Of a stretch of DNA of 64,000 bases, positions 19,682-56,230 are shown one piece after another. Below the pieces are notes generated by a model that was not told the origin of the DNA, did no database searches, and saw only the letters and a program-made list of their open reading frames with translations. Source of the stretch: Mesostigma viride (lineage: Eukaryota > Streptophyta > Mesostigmatophyceae > Mesostigmatales > Mesostigmataceae); assembly GCA_009746045.1 (NCBI GenBank), contig RPFO01000500.1:441199-505198 (forward strand). Direction: 5' to 3'. The translations under genes were made by a program, and so were the position numbers. Every line of letters starts with the position of its first letter. The stretch's first letter is position 1.

Positions 19682-19705
19682 TGACAGGCAAACTATTGTA
19701 ATACG
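19682..19705 (+). promoter_or_regulatory. Segment complementary to the primer-binding region
   Basis: The reverse complement of 5067-5090 over all 24 nt; similarity stops on both sides. In sense RNA the two segments can pair, joining the two ends of the transcript. Cleavage after G19705 would leave a 3' end positioned exactly at the LTR junction. Confidence 0.6.
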
Positions 19706-20128
19706 CCTTACTTTGTCAAGTGGTATTTTAATTGTCATGGATTTATTGTACTTATATTGAATATGTACTGGGTTTTATGGGATTAGTATCTGGGATTAAT
19801 GTAACTCACCGCCAGAAGGTCATTGTACTGGAGGCTCTACCGAGGTGATGGGATTAATTCCTGGAGAAGACCTCATAGAATTAACCTGTATGTATTTAAT
19901 TTTGTGTGCTTCTAATATCTGGTGGTACTCTGTAATGCCACTTCCATAGGTTTTCTCCATTTCTCATGAAATGGTTTTCCCTGTGGCAGATCTGTTTCTT
20001 TTCCAGTTCCTTAAAAGAAAGGGCTGGGGGAATGGCATTGGCCATTAAAGACATCTGTTCAAGCTTCAAGCTGGAGTGAAGGACATTTCAAGCTACTTCA
20101 AGGGTCCCTGGCAGGGGATGTGACCCCT

Positions 20129-20147
20129 AAAGAAAAGAAGGGATTGG
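20129..20147 (+). promoter_or_regulatory. Polypurine tract before the 3' LTR
   Basis: AAAGAAAAGAAGGGATTGG immediately precedes the 3' LTR. Such RNase H-resistant purine runs prime plus-strand DNA synthesis in LTR elements. The two T residues near its end are slightly atypical. Confidence 0.7.
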
Positions 20148-20764
20148 AGTTAACGTAAAGGATTTACGTTAGATGGATAGAGATTGTTACGCTCTTTCCA
20201 ACGGCACCTTGAACGCCTCATTTGGTTAAGGAACGTAAAAGTTATGACGTTTCCTAGGCTGTGCCGACAGTACCCGGCGCGCCACTGTGGGCGCGTACGG
20301 ACACAGGATGTACAAGTGTCACTTTGATAGTCCGCAGGACGTTGACAGGACTTGTACAGGACTTGATGGTCAATTGATAGGTAGGCGCACTGTAGCGCGC
20401 CAGGACCTATGAGACAATTGATGCTGACTAGTGTACGGATAGGTCCACAGGACTAGCCGTATGGACAATTGATAGATCTGCGCGCCAAAGGCGTGCCAGA
20501 GTCTGTGTAATCAATTGATTGACAGTTCAGCTGTGACAGTGCAGCTGAATACTTGGACGCGTCCCTAGTAAGCTATATGAGTGACTTGGTCACACCGGGA
20601 CGCTAGTTCTTGCGTGCACGTTCTCTTGGCACTGCGACCCTGTCGTCTGTGCTGCGTGCAGTCTTGGAAGTGACGTGACTTACGTCTGTGTTTCCTGATT
20701 GTTAATAAAGGCAACTTCCTGCAAGAACCATGGCGGAATTCGTGGCATTCTTACCCTCACAACT
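20148..20764 (+). repeat. 3' long terminal repeat
   Basis: 617 bp, same start and end as the 5' LTR and no difference seen on reading. AATAAA lies at 20704-20709. It is followed by GCTGG (20765-20769) and the interrupted LINE ORF2. Confidence 0.9.
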
Positions 20765-21423
20765 GCTGGCTTCCTGACACCGCCGACGATGTGGACACCC
20801 GCATTGGCCTTGCCTGGGCCAAGCTCCGTTCGCTCACACCCTACTGGCGCTCGAAGGGCCTGAACGGGCACCGCAAGCGCATGCTCTTCAAGGTCCTCGT
20901 CCTCACGGTGCTCACGTATGGCGCCGAGGCGTGGACCCTCCCCCCCAAACTGGCAGCTCGGCTCGACGGCACAGTTTACAGGATGCTCCGGCAGGTCCTT
21001 AATGTAGGTTTTTCCGAGCGTCCGTCATCAGAGTCTCTGTATCATGGCATGCCTCGTGTTTCGGACGAGATTAGACAGCGTAGGATAGCATTTGTAGGAC
21101 ACCTTGCCCGCACCAGCCAGGTCGACACCACCCTTGGTCTGGCCGGCCCCCAGCGGCTTGGACAGCCAGGGCGGCACATTCTGACCTGGCCTGGCCCCAA
21201 GGACATTCCCAAAAGGGTAGGGAAACCTGTCACCAACTACGTTCAGATGCTGATGGACGACCTCGTGGTCCCAGCCCAGTTTGAGCACCGCATCCACTCT
21301 CTCTCCCGTCTTTGGACTGCCATGCAGGACAAGACGCGGTGGAAGAAGATTGTCAAGGCGCACACGCCCGACCCTGTGGGCAAGCCACCTCCCCCCAAGC
21401 GGAGGAGGCGTTTTGATGAGTAG
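20765..21423 (+). pseudogene. LINE ORF2, C-terminal region
   Basis: It continues the LINE frame after the LTR element: GLAWAKLRSLTPYW, LTYGAEAWTL and the conserved Leu/Arg pattern MLRQVL, then a basic tail KPPPPKRRRRFDE before a stop at 21421-21423. This stretch is typical of the region downstream of the RT palm in APE-type LINEs. It is open over its whole length, unlike the frameshifted 5' portion. Confidence 0.8.
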
Positions 21424-21558
21424 TGCAGTTAGGATTTTCTAGATAGAGTTAGGATAGTTCGATCACGCGGCTTCCCCCACCCCATCCATCATGAAATATG
21501 TGCTACATGACCTCCCCACGGAGGCATGTTATAATTTAATTTAATTTTAATGGATGGG

Positions 21559-21779
21559 TTGAGATTGTCAAGCCTCACACGCCCGACCCTGTGGGCAAGC
21601 CCCCTCCCCCCAAGAGGAGGAGGCGTTTTGACGAGTAGGGGAGTTAGGATTTTTTCTAGACTAGGTAGATTAGCGTTAGGATAGTTAGATTACGCGGCTC
21701 TCTCCTTTCCACCACCCATCAAGGAATATGTGCTACATGATCTCCCAACAGAGGCATGTTATAATTTAATTTTTTTTTA
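21559..21779 (+). mobile_element. Second, 5'-truncated LINE tail inserted at the same target
   Basis: It repeats the last ~200 bp of the preceding LINE (…PKRRRRFDE-coding end, 3' UTR hairpin, AT-rich tail) with several substitutions. ATGGATGGG lies on both sides (21550-21558 and 21780-21788). This is best read as a short LINE insertion into the target duplication of the first. Confidence 0.75.
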
Positions 21780-21788
21780 ATGGATGGG

Positions 21789-22228
21789 TGGGTGCAAACA
21801 GTCCTACCGGTCTAAGCTATCTACATCAGCTACCTACGACATCTATCTAACAGCAACTAACTACAACATCTATCTATACAGCATCACGTGGCCCTAGGGG
21901 AGCTGTCGATCTGGCGTGCCTCCCGTGGGTTTGCACACGAGGGCGCTTCCCCACAGGGGGGGGCTCGTTGTGGTGAGGTGTCTACCTGGTTGGTGCGAGC
22001 TAGGTGCCCTACTAGCTGCAGGCGCCGCTGCTTAACAACTATGGAAGTCCTATAGTTGTCTCACGTAATTATCAAGGAGACAACCAGTATTATTATAGTT
22101 TTCTCACTTGATGGATCATGGATAAACATCGATGCATGCACAATAAATATAATAATTCTTGATAATAATTTGGCAGAGAACTAATGATCAACCGTTCGGA
22201 TGTCACTTCTAGTTCGGAAACCAGTAGC
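21789..22228. other. Intergenic stretch before the CFAP96 3' end
   Basis: It begins with the right flank of the LINE target repeat (to about 21830). At 22054-22088 the dispersed motif GTTGTCTC...ATCAAGGAGACAACCAG forms a short inverted repeat. No gene seen. Confidence 0.5.
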
Positions 22229-25200
22229 TCATGTGGGAGAGAAGGGAGCATCCGGGCGTGAGCCATGGGCGGGTGAATTTGGAAGGCTGCGCACCACTCG
22301 GATCGGCGTCGACTTGGGTCCCTTTGCAGGCCAGAACACGCCAAGCTTTTTCCTCCTCTCCATTTCTTCCTGCTTGATCATTGGCCACAGGTGAGCAGAA
22401 ACAAATCCAACGGTTGGATATGCAACATCACTTATGTCAACATTTGCCACATGAGCTTTGAACTTGCAGTAGCTGCTTCAACACAGGGATACGGATGTCC
22501 ACATGCCTATTCCGCAAGCTTGCGCACCAGCCAAGGCTGCACAGAGCCGGTTCTCACGATGCTGACTAGGTAGCAGGTTGTGACTGATTGCTGACATGAT
22601 GCTGTCGTCAGAAAGCAATAACCGTGAAAACACTATCTGCCCAAATCGGATACTCTGCCGAACACAGAAAATAAATCATGATGTGTAATAGGGTCAACAA
22701 GAGACAAGCTGCTACCCATGCCAGCTACTAGACGCTATCTTGGACCGCAAGGTTGACACTAAACATGAGCCATCTCAATGAAATGAGATTTGGGCGGTAC
22801 GTCACATCTGTGCCAAAACATTTGGAGCCGAAAACAAACCTTGTGGCAAGCTTCATGCATTCAGCAGGCAAAGACGGAAAAACACAAGGGAAGTTATTTT
22901 CTTGATAGGAATCTACAACGATGCAATGCAGAGATGATCATTCGATCAACATCTCGCCATGAAACAATACGTGGCGTGAACTGGTCGGATCAGGTATCCC
23001 CAAACTGTTCCTGGGCCGGCTGTTCCTGAGCAGAAGACCTTCGACGGAAAAGGCTGGCCGTGTCCATGCATGCCCACACAGTTAGATGCTTTAAGACGTG
23101 CAAGCAGATGCACGCCTTCAAACAAGCACCACAAGGCATGGCCACACACACAAGCACACACACATACACACAAACAAAAACCCTGCAGCCATGCATGCAT
23201 CTGTACACCTGCTTGTGGACGCGCACACATGAACAGAGGAATGAACAAGACTCTTACAGTCTAGGCCACACTTCAGGCCGGCAGTGGGTGAGGTGTTCTT
23301 GCTACTTGTGCATGCTCAACACCCACCTTCTCCTTCTCCTTGCGCGCAGCCTCGATCGCCTTCTGCTCCGGTGTGGGCTCCATGAAGGGGATGATGGGCG
23401 CCGCGTTGTAGCCCTGCATGGGGCAAGCAGACGCGGGTGCGGAGGTGCCGGTGGCAGTCAGGCATGGCAGGGTACCCAGCGCGAACGGTACGGAGCGACC
23501 AGCAGATAGTAAGTACGAACGGGGTGTACGTGAGAAACAAAACCGTGCCGGGCTACAAAACATGATACATACAGATGTGCGTGGGCCATAGCAAGGCACA
23601 TGAACTAGCAGGCCACTGCCAGCCCCACCAGTGCAAGCAATTCAAGCCAGTCGGAACACCAAACACAAAACAAGCAGGGAAGGCGCATTGACACGGAACT
23701 TGCATACGATATCTCGCAGGGGCGCACCCACATAGAATGGTGCCAGCGTGGCGATCGCCAGTTTGGCAATTCAAACTACAGACAGGCACGCCTCACGTGC
23801 AGGCTGGGCTGGGGTGAAGCCTTGCCGGTCCCATGCCCCAACATCAGCAGCGGGCGCGCCTGCCTACCTTCTTGCTTGGGCTGCTGGGCCGGAATGGCTT
23901 GAGCTCCACTTTGGGCGTCTTGGGCTTCACGTAGAGGGGGCCTGCGCCACGCGTGAGGAAACCGAGGGCAGGGAAGGCAACAGAGAATCTTCCGACGGTT
24001 AGCCCTCCGTGCCGGTACTTGGGGCACACCATCCATGCTAGCAGTCATGTGCTGCGCCACATAATGTCCACTGCCACCATTCCAGGTAGGCCAGCTGACC
24101 TGCACCCATGCAGAGCGCGGGCAGTGCCGAGGCATGCCTGTGTGCAGCATAGGGGCATATGAACACAGAGGCACGCACTGCATCATCCGAACAAAATGGC
24201 TGTGCCGCGGCTGTGCCCACGACAGTTATACTGGACAGCAAGGCCAGGCAGTACGAAGACATACACACACATATGCACACACACACACACATAGTGTACA
24301 TGACGAAAAAAACACACCTGCCAATCTGTCCGAAAGAGCATTGAAGAGACGATAAAAGTCAGATGATGACAATACACCAGCAGCATGCAACATACAACGT
24401 CATATAACGCCATATCATGCCATACAACGCCAACCCTTGTACCCTATGGAATTCACGCTACCCAAAATTATGCACTTGGCAGAAACCCTGGGGGGGCAAG
24501 TCATGGCATCAGAGGGGACGTCCAGGCCCATTCAAGCCGACATTCTTGCCTCATGTCTCCTCCCCTGTCCCTGTCCCTGCCCCTGCGCCTGCCTGACCTT
24601 GCACACGCATACTTCCCACGAATACCCACCCATCCGTCCAACCAGCTCTGTTATGCCCCTCCAGCCCACAGCATAGCAGCAACAGCTCCGTGACTAGATA
24701 GATGGAGAGTAGCCTTTCTGTCCCTGGTGGCTGACAGGCGTCTGCTGGCCCCGCATCACTCACCAGGCTCCACATGGAAGGCCGCGGTGCTGTTGTCAAA
24801 GAGGTACGATCCACTCTTGTTTGCGGTGACAAACGTCTTCCCCTTGAGAGTCTCCCGGTGCTGCTCGCGTAGCTTCTGCTTGGCAGAGGGGGGGGGGGGG
24901 GAGGCGGGGGGCCATGGGTAGCGTGGGGTGGGAGGGTTGTGAGAAAAATGGGTGGGTGGATAGCTAGATCAGCTGGCAGCCCTGCTCTTTGGCGTGCCTG
25001 CGCCCTGTTGGGTCACAGTGTGGTTCTAGTGGCAATAGCGCGCTGCACCTAGCGCGCCATGGACTCATGATAGGGTATGGTACACCATGGTAACTGCTCA
25101 AGCTACGCCAGAACAGTTCTTGGACGACGTGAAGAAGGGAGGCTGGCCAAGTATGTGCGGAGGAGAAGCTACAGAATGGGGGCACAAGAGCTGCCCTGGG

Positions 25201-28200
25201 GTTGTGGCCCCGTTGCTCAGGGAAGGGACTCATCATTCAAAAGCTGTTCGCGGTGCCTTGGTGTTGCGCTTTGGGCAAAGCTAGCCCCAAGATTAGACCC
25301 CTTCTGCCACCTCAGAATGACAAGCTTATCGGGTACTTATTTAGGTCGCCAGTTTAGTTGGGGCGAAAGTCAAGTTCGGAGGCTGTTTGCCCCTTCTGCG
25401 ACTGCGGACCTAGATCTTGGATATACGACGCGCCGTACACCCAATAAAGGCGCGGCGCAACAGGGAGAGGCGTGCTGACACCTACTTACCTCTTATTCGC
25501 CGACTTAATTTCGGTCTACTAGTTTTTTCTGGTTCCCGTCTTTTCAGTACCCACAGTTTAAGCTGTCCGACCAAAATGTGAAGTTAAGGCGTTAAGTTAG
25601 CAGTTTAAGTTGCAGTGCTTCTGCTAACGTGACGAATTCGTCAACTGGTTGATGAATTTTAATATTAGTCGTAAATTTGTCAACATTTTGGGCCATTCAT
25701 CAACCACACTCGTCAACAAATTCGGCAGTTCGTCAACCAATTGACGAATATCTTTCGCAGTTCGTCAACCGGTTTGACGAAATGTATAGTGTATTCGTCA
25801 ACCACGCAAGTCAGGTTTTCCCATAGAGAGGCCAGACCATAGGTCCATCAGCGCGGCGTCAGGCCGTCAGCCCGTACCAGCTGAAGGCTTTGTACACTGC
25901 CCAAAGTTCAGGACCCAAAACTGAAGTACTGACGAGGTACTGAACTAAAAACCTGTGAGATACAAACACCTTGTCGAGTGCAGCGGAGTTAAGTGAGATG
26001 AGGAAGGCACGACCAGCCAGATGAAAAATTAAACGCGGGCAGGCAGGCAGGCAGGCAGGTGAAAAATTAACTGAATGCCGTCTGGCGACTAATATAATAT
26101 TGCACGCGAAATTGTTTCTTTAATGGCGGCCTGCGATGTATAGGTAGTGTTGAGGTAGAGAATGTCAAAGAAAAACGGTTCGGCACGGTTCAAGACTAGT
26201 ACCTTAGATGCTCTGTTTAAAAAGCAGGCTGGAGAAACTGTTCCGGAAGCAACGGAAAATATCGTGCACCTAGGTCGCAGTTTAGATGGAAAGGAGGGCA
26301 GGCAGGGCCGCGACAAACGCAAGAGGCTAGAGCTTGACGAAGAGAATGGGTCTAATGCGCAGGAAGGGGAAGATAGCGGCCAGGAAACATCATCTAGCGA
26401 GAGTGGTCCATCTGACAGCGACTCAATTTCTGGCGAGGAGGAATCTGGTGAGGAGGAATCTGGCGAGGAGGGGGGAAGGCACGGGCAACCAGTGGACAGT
26501 CGCGCGCAAGGCGCAGGGTGCAGGGCCAAGCTCGGGCAGAACTGTGCAAGTAGTGCCTGATGATAGCAGCGAGGAGGATGTTATGGTTGTTTAATGGCCT
26601 CGTGCTATGCACGCTGCACCGCACTGGCGGACTGGGCGACTGGCCTAGCTATGAACGATACTAATTGTTGTTTTATGTTGTCGTCAACAACTAGTCAACC
26701 ACCTTGTTATATTGTGTTTTATCCACATGCATTACATGCGTGATGCGTGTGTGAGCGACCTTAAGCAGATGATTCAGTTTATTATTAAGAAATAAAGCTC
26801 CCCCCCCTCACCCCCAAAGGTTTGACGAATTGCCGAGGCAAATAGTCAACCATTTGACGAAGTGCTGAGGCAAATAGTCAACCATTTGACGAATGACAAA
26901 ACCCCTTAGCAGAAACACTGTTAAGTTGGTCATTTAGGTCGGAGCCGGCTTAAGTCGGACGGAGCAGAAGGGGTCTATTATCAAAGCAGCGTTGCGCCTA
27001 ATTTACTGTAATGAATGCTATCAATCAACCAGCTAGATTGGTAATCTACCAGTACTGGTTATCCAAGGAGTCATTGTGTAGTTGATGAAGCAGATAGTGA
27101 TGATGCCAGCAGAAACACACGGGTAACAAATGGACATGGTGCCGCCCACGCGGGCACCGGGCAGCCAAGCGAGCAACAAGCCACACGATGTGGCAGCGAC
27201 TGGTTTGTCCTCGTATGCTAGCATTCAAACCACCATTGGCCGCGGGAACCAGCGAATCCTGGTGACAAGGTATGCTGGCGATGCCACGCAAGCATGAGGG
27301 CAAGGGTACACGGGGCTGGATGGCAAGGCATGGCGTACCTTGTCCATTGCCGCCACTGAGTCATACGGTTCCGACATGTAGGGGTACTCTTTACCCAGTA
27401 AACCTGTGCATCGGGGTGGGGTGGGGTGGGGGGTGGGCAACCAAATCACCACGGTAGGACTTGCCACGTGAGCGGACACAAGTCTCAACGTACAGTTGGG
27501 ACATCACTGGCACATGGTGGGGAAGGGATGGGTCTGCCCTGTTTCCTTCGTCAAGAGGCTGGTTGATCATTCATTTTTTTCTGATAGTAGTAAGCGAAAA
27601 CAGGCATGTCACAGCTACGGCACGCAGCAGATAGCGTGGCAGGTGTGTGGGTGTGCGTCACTGTAACATGCGTTCTCTGAGGGCCACGGGCGCGAGCCAC
27701 CAGGGGACACGACGCGTGTGCATGCGCTAGGTGGGAGCACAGATGAGTAGGCGAGAGCACAGATGGGGTCAAATAGTCCTCCATGCCTGGGGGGATGAGC
27801 CCTAGCACTCGTGCTCATTGCGACCATGCCGTACACAGTACTGCAAGCATTCTCTTTGCTCAGGCGTGTAGTTCCCATACAATTTCACAGGAAAAGCGCG
27901 GCCCTGGTGCGCTGCCAACTATGGATACTTGCCGGCGACATACAGGCTGGGAGATAGCAAATGACAGAAGGCATACCGGCTCGCCCGCTCTTGCTGGGGC
28001 TGGTCACGAAGTTCCTCGGCCCGGGGCTTTTGGGGGACTTGGGTTTGTCTGCATCCTTGTCAGGGACGGACACATACTCGGGCGGTTTATACGTGCTCCC
28101 CTGCCGGCCCCCCAGCACAAAAGGCTTTGTGTTTGTATAAGTTTTCTTCTGCTCCAGGTGCTCCTGCCGCGTGCGCGTGGCGGGGTCGACATAGGGATCC

Positions 28201-29318
28201 CCCTGCCACACACGGAATGGGAGAACAGAACACGACACAACAGAACCAAGAAGATAGAACAGAACACGACAGAACACAACAGAACACAACAGAACACAAC
28301 AGAACACAACAGAACACAACAGAACACAACAGAACACAACAGAACACAACAGAACACAACAGAACGGAACAGAGCAGCTTGTGCCGCCATGAGACCGTGT
28401 TGTGTCAGGGGCGATTGAGAAACAACCATGCTTGTCTCGGGGACATGCTGCCTTTTGATAGCAGAACTTTGGATCTTCTGACCATGCAGCAAGGGGCCGC
28501 CGTTGAGAAGCCTAGTGGGGGTAGCTGCGCTACAAGGACACACCTCTTGACATGGACCGGCGAAGACAGGCGGCCTGGCCCAAAGCGTTACTACTGCCCT
28601 GGGTACTTGTTAAGCTGACATGGCTGGGTAGTGCGCAAAGCCTCCGCCAGGACAGCTCCGATGCGGCCCACAATGGGCCCCAGCAATACTACTCCACCAT
28701 ATAGAGGACCAACATGGTGATTGGCTATCATGTGCGTAGCAAGGAAATGGTTAATAGGATTTTTGGCAGATATAGGAGCAGTTTTGAATAAATACCATGT
28801 AATATACATTAAATATAGTATGTATATTAATGAGCAATGGGAGGCACATGGGCATGCCAGCAGGCATTGCTTACAGAAATAAGGGAAGGTTTAAGCAGTG
28901 GCTGACACAAAGGAACGCCATTCAGCCGCTCATTGAAGGTGCTATCAGCTTTATTGTGAATGTACGGGACATACCTCTGTTAACCTTTTTAATGTCTTGT
29001 CCAGATAAGCATCCGGACCTCGCCCAGTTTTCGCAGGACCGCCCGTCAAAAACTGTTTACCGGTTTCCCTCGGATTGTGTTCTGCAAGGGTACGAGATAG
29101 ATATGCGGCAAAATTATCCGGGTCAATCCAAGACACGGGCGCGATAGAGTCAATGGTGGCCAGCGATGTGAGTCATATCGCCTCCTCAGCCTCTATTGAT
29201 GTAGACCTAACTAACCTATATTGCGCATGTACCAACACTAACCTTTTTTGGCCTTGTATGCATCCCCGACATGGATGGAGCCAGGGTGTGAAAAGACTCC
29301 CAACTTGTCAAGATCCAT
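22229..29318 (-). CDS. CFAP96: Cilia- and flagella-associated protein 96-like (C4orf47 family), 8 exons
   Basis: Minus-strand exons: 29318-29243, 29081-28975, 28202-27977, 27403-27339, 24875-24764, 23941-23868, 23413-23327, 22369-22229. All introns are GT-AG, phases are continuous, and the CDS is 888 nt (295 residues; human CFAP96 is about 309). Family signatures in order: LGVFSHPGSIHVGDAYK at the N-terminus, TGKQFLTGGPAKTGRGPDAY, EGDPYVDPATRTRQEH, PRNFVTSPSKSGRA, YDSVAAMDK, FRPSSPSKK and, near the C-terminus, GVFWPAKGPKSTPIRVV. CFAP96 is a ciliary axoneme-associated protein, so the organism should build flagella. At exon 5 CAAGCAG offers a NAGNAG acceptor, giving one optional Gln. The 24876-27338 intron carries a DNA transposon; the 28203-28974 intron carries a decamer repeat. 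The assignment is by remembered conservation, not a search. Confidence 0.85.
24888..24901. repeat. Poly-G run of 14 in a CFAP96 intron
   Basis: On the coding (minus) strand it is a poly-C tract directly before the exon 5 acceptor, so it may act as the polypyrimidine tract. Comparable G runs occur at 39950-39966 and 47052-47081. Confidence 0.85.
25295..26976 (+). mobile_element. 1.7-kb DNA transposon with 12-bp TIRs in a CFAP96 intron
   Basis: Ends are perfect inverted repeats AGACCCCTTCTG (25295-25306) and CAGAAGGGGTCT (26965-26976), flanked by ATT on both sides (25292-25294, 26977-26979), a 3-bp duplication. Subterminal regions are dense in TTCGTCAACC / TTGACGAA motifs (25634-25815 and 26820-26895), which probably bind the transposase. 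One acidic ORF lies at 26162-26560 but no catalytic domain is seen, so it is likely non-autonomous. The superfamily is not determined. Confidence 0.7.
26162..26560 (+). CDS. Acidic ORF inside the DNA transposon
   Basis: 132 residues starting MSKKNGSARFKTSTLDALFKK. The STLDALFKK segment resembles a PCNA-interacting (PIP-box-like) peptide, without the usual Gln. A Lys/Arg patch (RDKRKRLEL) could be a nuclear signal, followed by a Ser/Glu/Asp-rich domain (SSSESGPSDSDSISGEEESG). Shortly downstream another frame ends PDDSSEEDVMVV, which looks like a SUMO-interaction motif, so a frameshift or intron near 26500 may separate the two. It could be the N-terminal part of a transposase whose catalytic exons were lost. 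No family is recognised. Confidence 0.4.
   Translation: MSKKNGSARFKTSTLDALFKKQAGETVPEATENIVHLGRSLDGKEGRQGRDKRKRLELDEENGSNAQEGEDSGQETSSSESGPSDSDSISGEEESGEEESGEEGGRHGQPVDSRAQGAGCRAKLGQNCASSA
28230..28366. repeat. Decamer array AGAACACAAC in a CFAP96 intron
   Basis: About ten tandem AGAACACAAC units, beginning about 28 bp from the exon 3 acceptor. The coding strand therefore reads pyrimidine-rich TGTTCTGTTG before the splice site. Confidence 0.9.
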
Positions 29319-55881
<26,563 letters not shown>

Positions 55882-56224
55882 GACAACATAAGTGGATGCT
55901 TAACCAGGATATATTCGTGCCAGTAAGCCCAATGGCACGCCTTTGCACGGGAACTCAGCAATATTGTGGAGGAGAGTAGCAAAAAGGATTAGATAGAAAC
56001 ATGTAGAACACTGAGGCTTATGGTCCTGTGGAAATGCTGTTGCATTCCATTCCATAAGTACTGTATGTCGCAGTCGTCTACCTTACGAGCTTAGGCCAGG
56101 TGCACCATCTCAGCTTGGTCTGCGTTGCATGGGCCTATTGGCATCGATCTGCCTAGAAGGTAGCCTTGTTGATGGGTGGGTCCGCTAGTACCCACCTTGT
56201 TTCTTGATCCAGCTCATGTCATTC

Positions 56225-56230
56225 AATAAA
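56225..56230 (+). terminator. Candidate poly(A) signal of the GBP gene
   Basis: AATAAA lies about 345 nt after the stop codon, in AT-richer sequence. It is the nearest canonical signal downstream. No other evidence for the transcript end. Confidence 0.35.

Larger units (their letters stand above)
4450..20764 (+). mobile_element. 16.3-kb Copia-type LTR retrotransposon with identical-looking LTRs
   Basis: It is bounded by 617-bp direct repeats (4450-5066 and 20148-20764) that look identical on reading, and by a GCTGG duplication. Internal order: putative primer-binding region, a 9.4-kb leader with unusual cargo, gag (14456-15571), pol (15572-19198), a 3' UTR containing a segment complementary to the primer-binding region (19682-19705), a purine tract (20129-20147) and the 3' LTR. 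The RT and RNase H sequences are Copia-type. Apparently identical LTRs and an open pol indicate recent movement. Odd features: AGTT...AACT termini, integrase before protease, a UGA between gag and pol, and the very long leader. An alternative is a nest of two elements, but no second LTR pair was found around gag-pol. Confidence 0.85.
1116..21549 (+). mobile_element. Degenerate APE-type LINE, split by an LTR retrotransposon
   Basis: A non-LTR retrotransposon of about 4.1 kb once the LTR element at 4450-20764 is removed. In order it has an ORF1 C-terminus (1116-1539), an AP-like endonuclease and RT (1614-4449), the RT C-terminal region (20765-21423) and a 3' UTR. The UTR has a CTCC...GGAG hairpin and ends in an AT-rich tail. 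The 9-bp sequence ATGGATGGG occurs at 1107-1115 and again at 21550-21558, consistent with a target-site duplication. It is 5'-truncated in ORF1 and carries several frameshifts and stops, so it is not autonomous. Known family features used: APE endonuclease SDH motif and RT YADD. Confidence 0.85.

Noticed and set aside
5067-19705. DNA transposon with 24-bp TIRs and TA duplication enclosing gag-pol
   Set aside because: Possible from the inverted ends alone, but the left end coincides exactly with the LTR boundary and the enclosed genes are Copia-type with a purine tract and LTR outside; kept only as the alternative reading.
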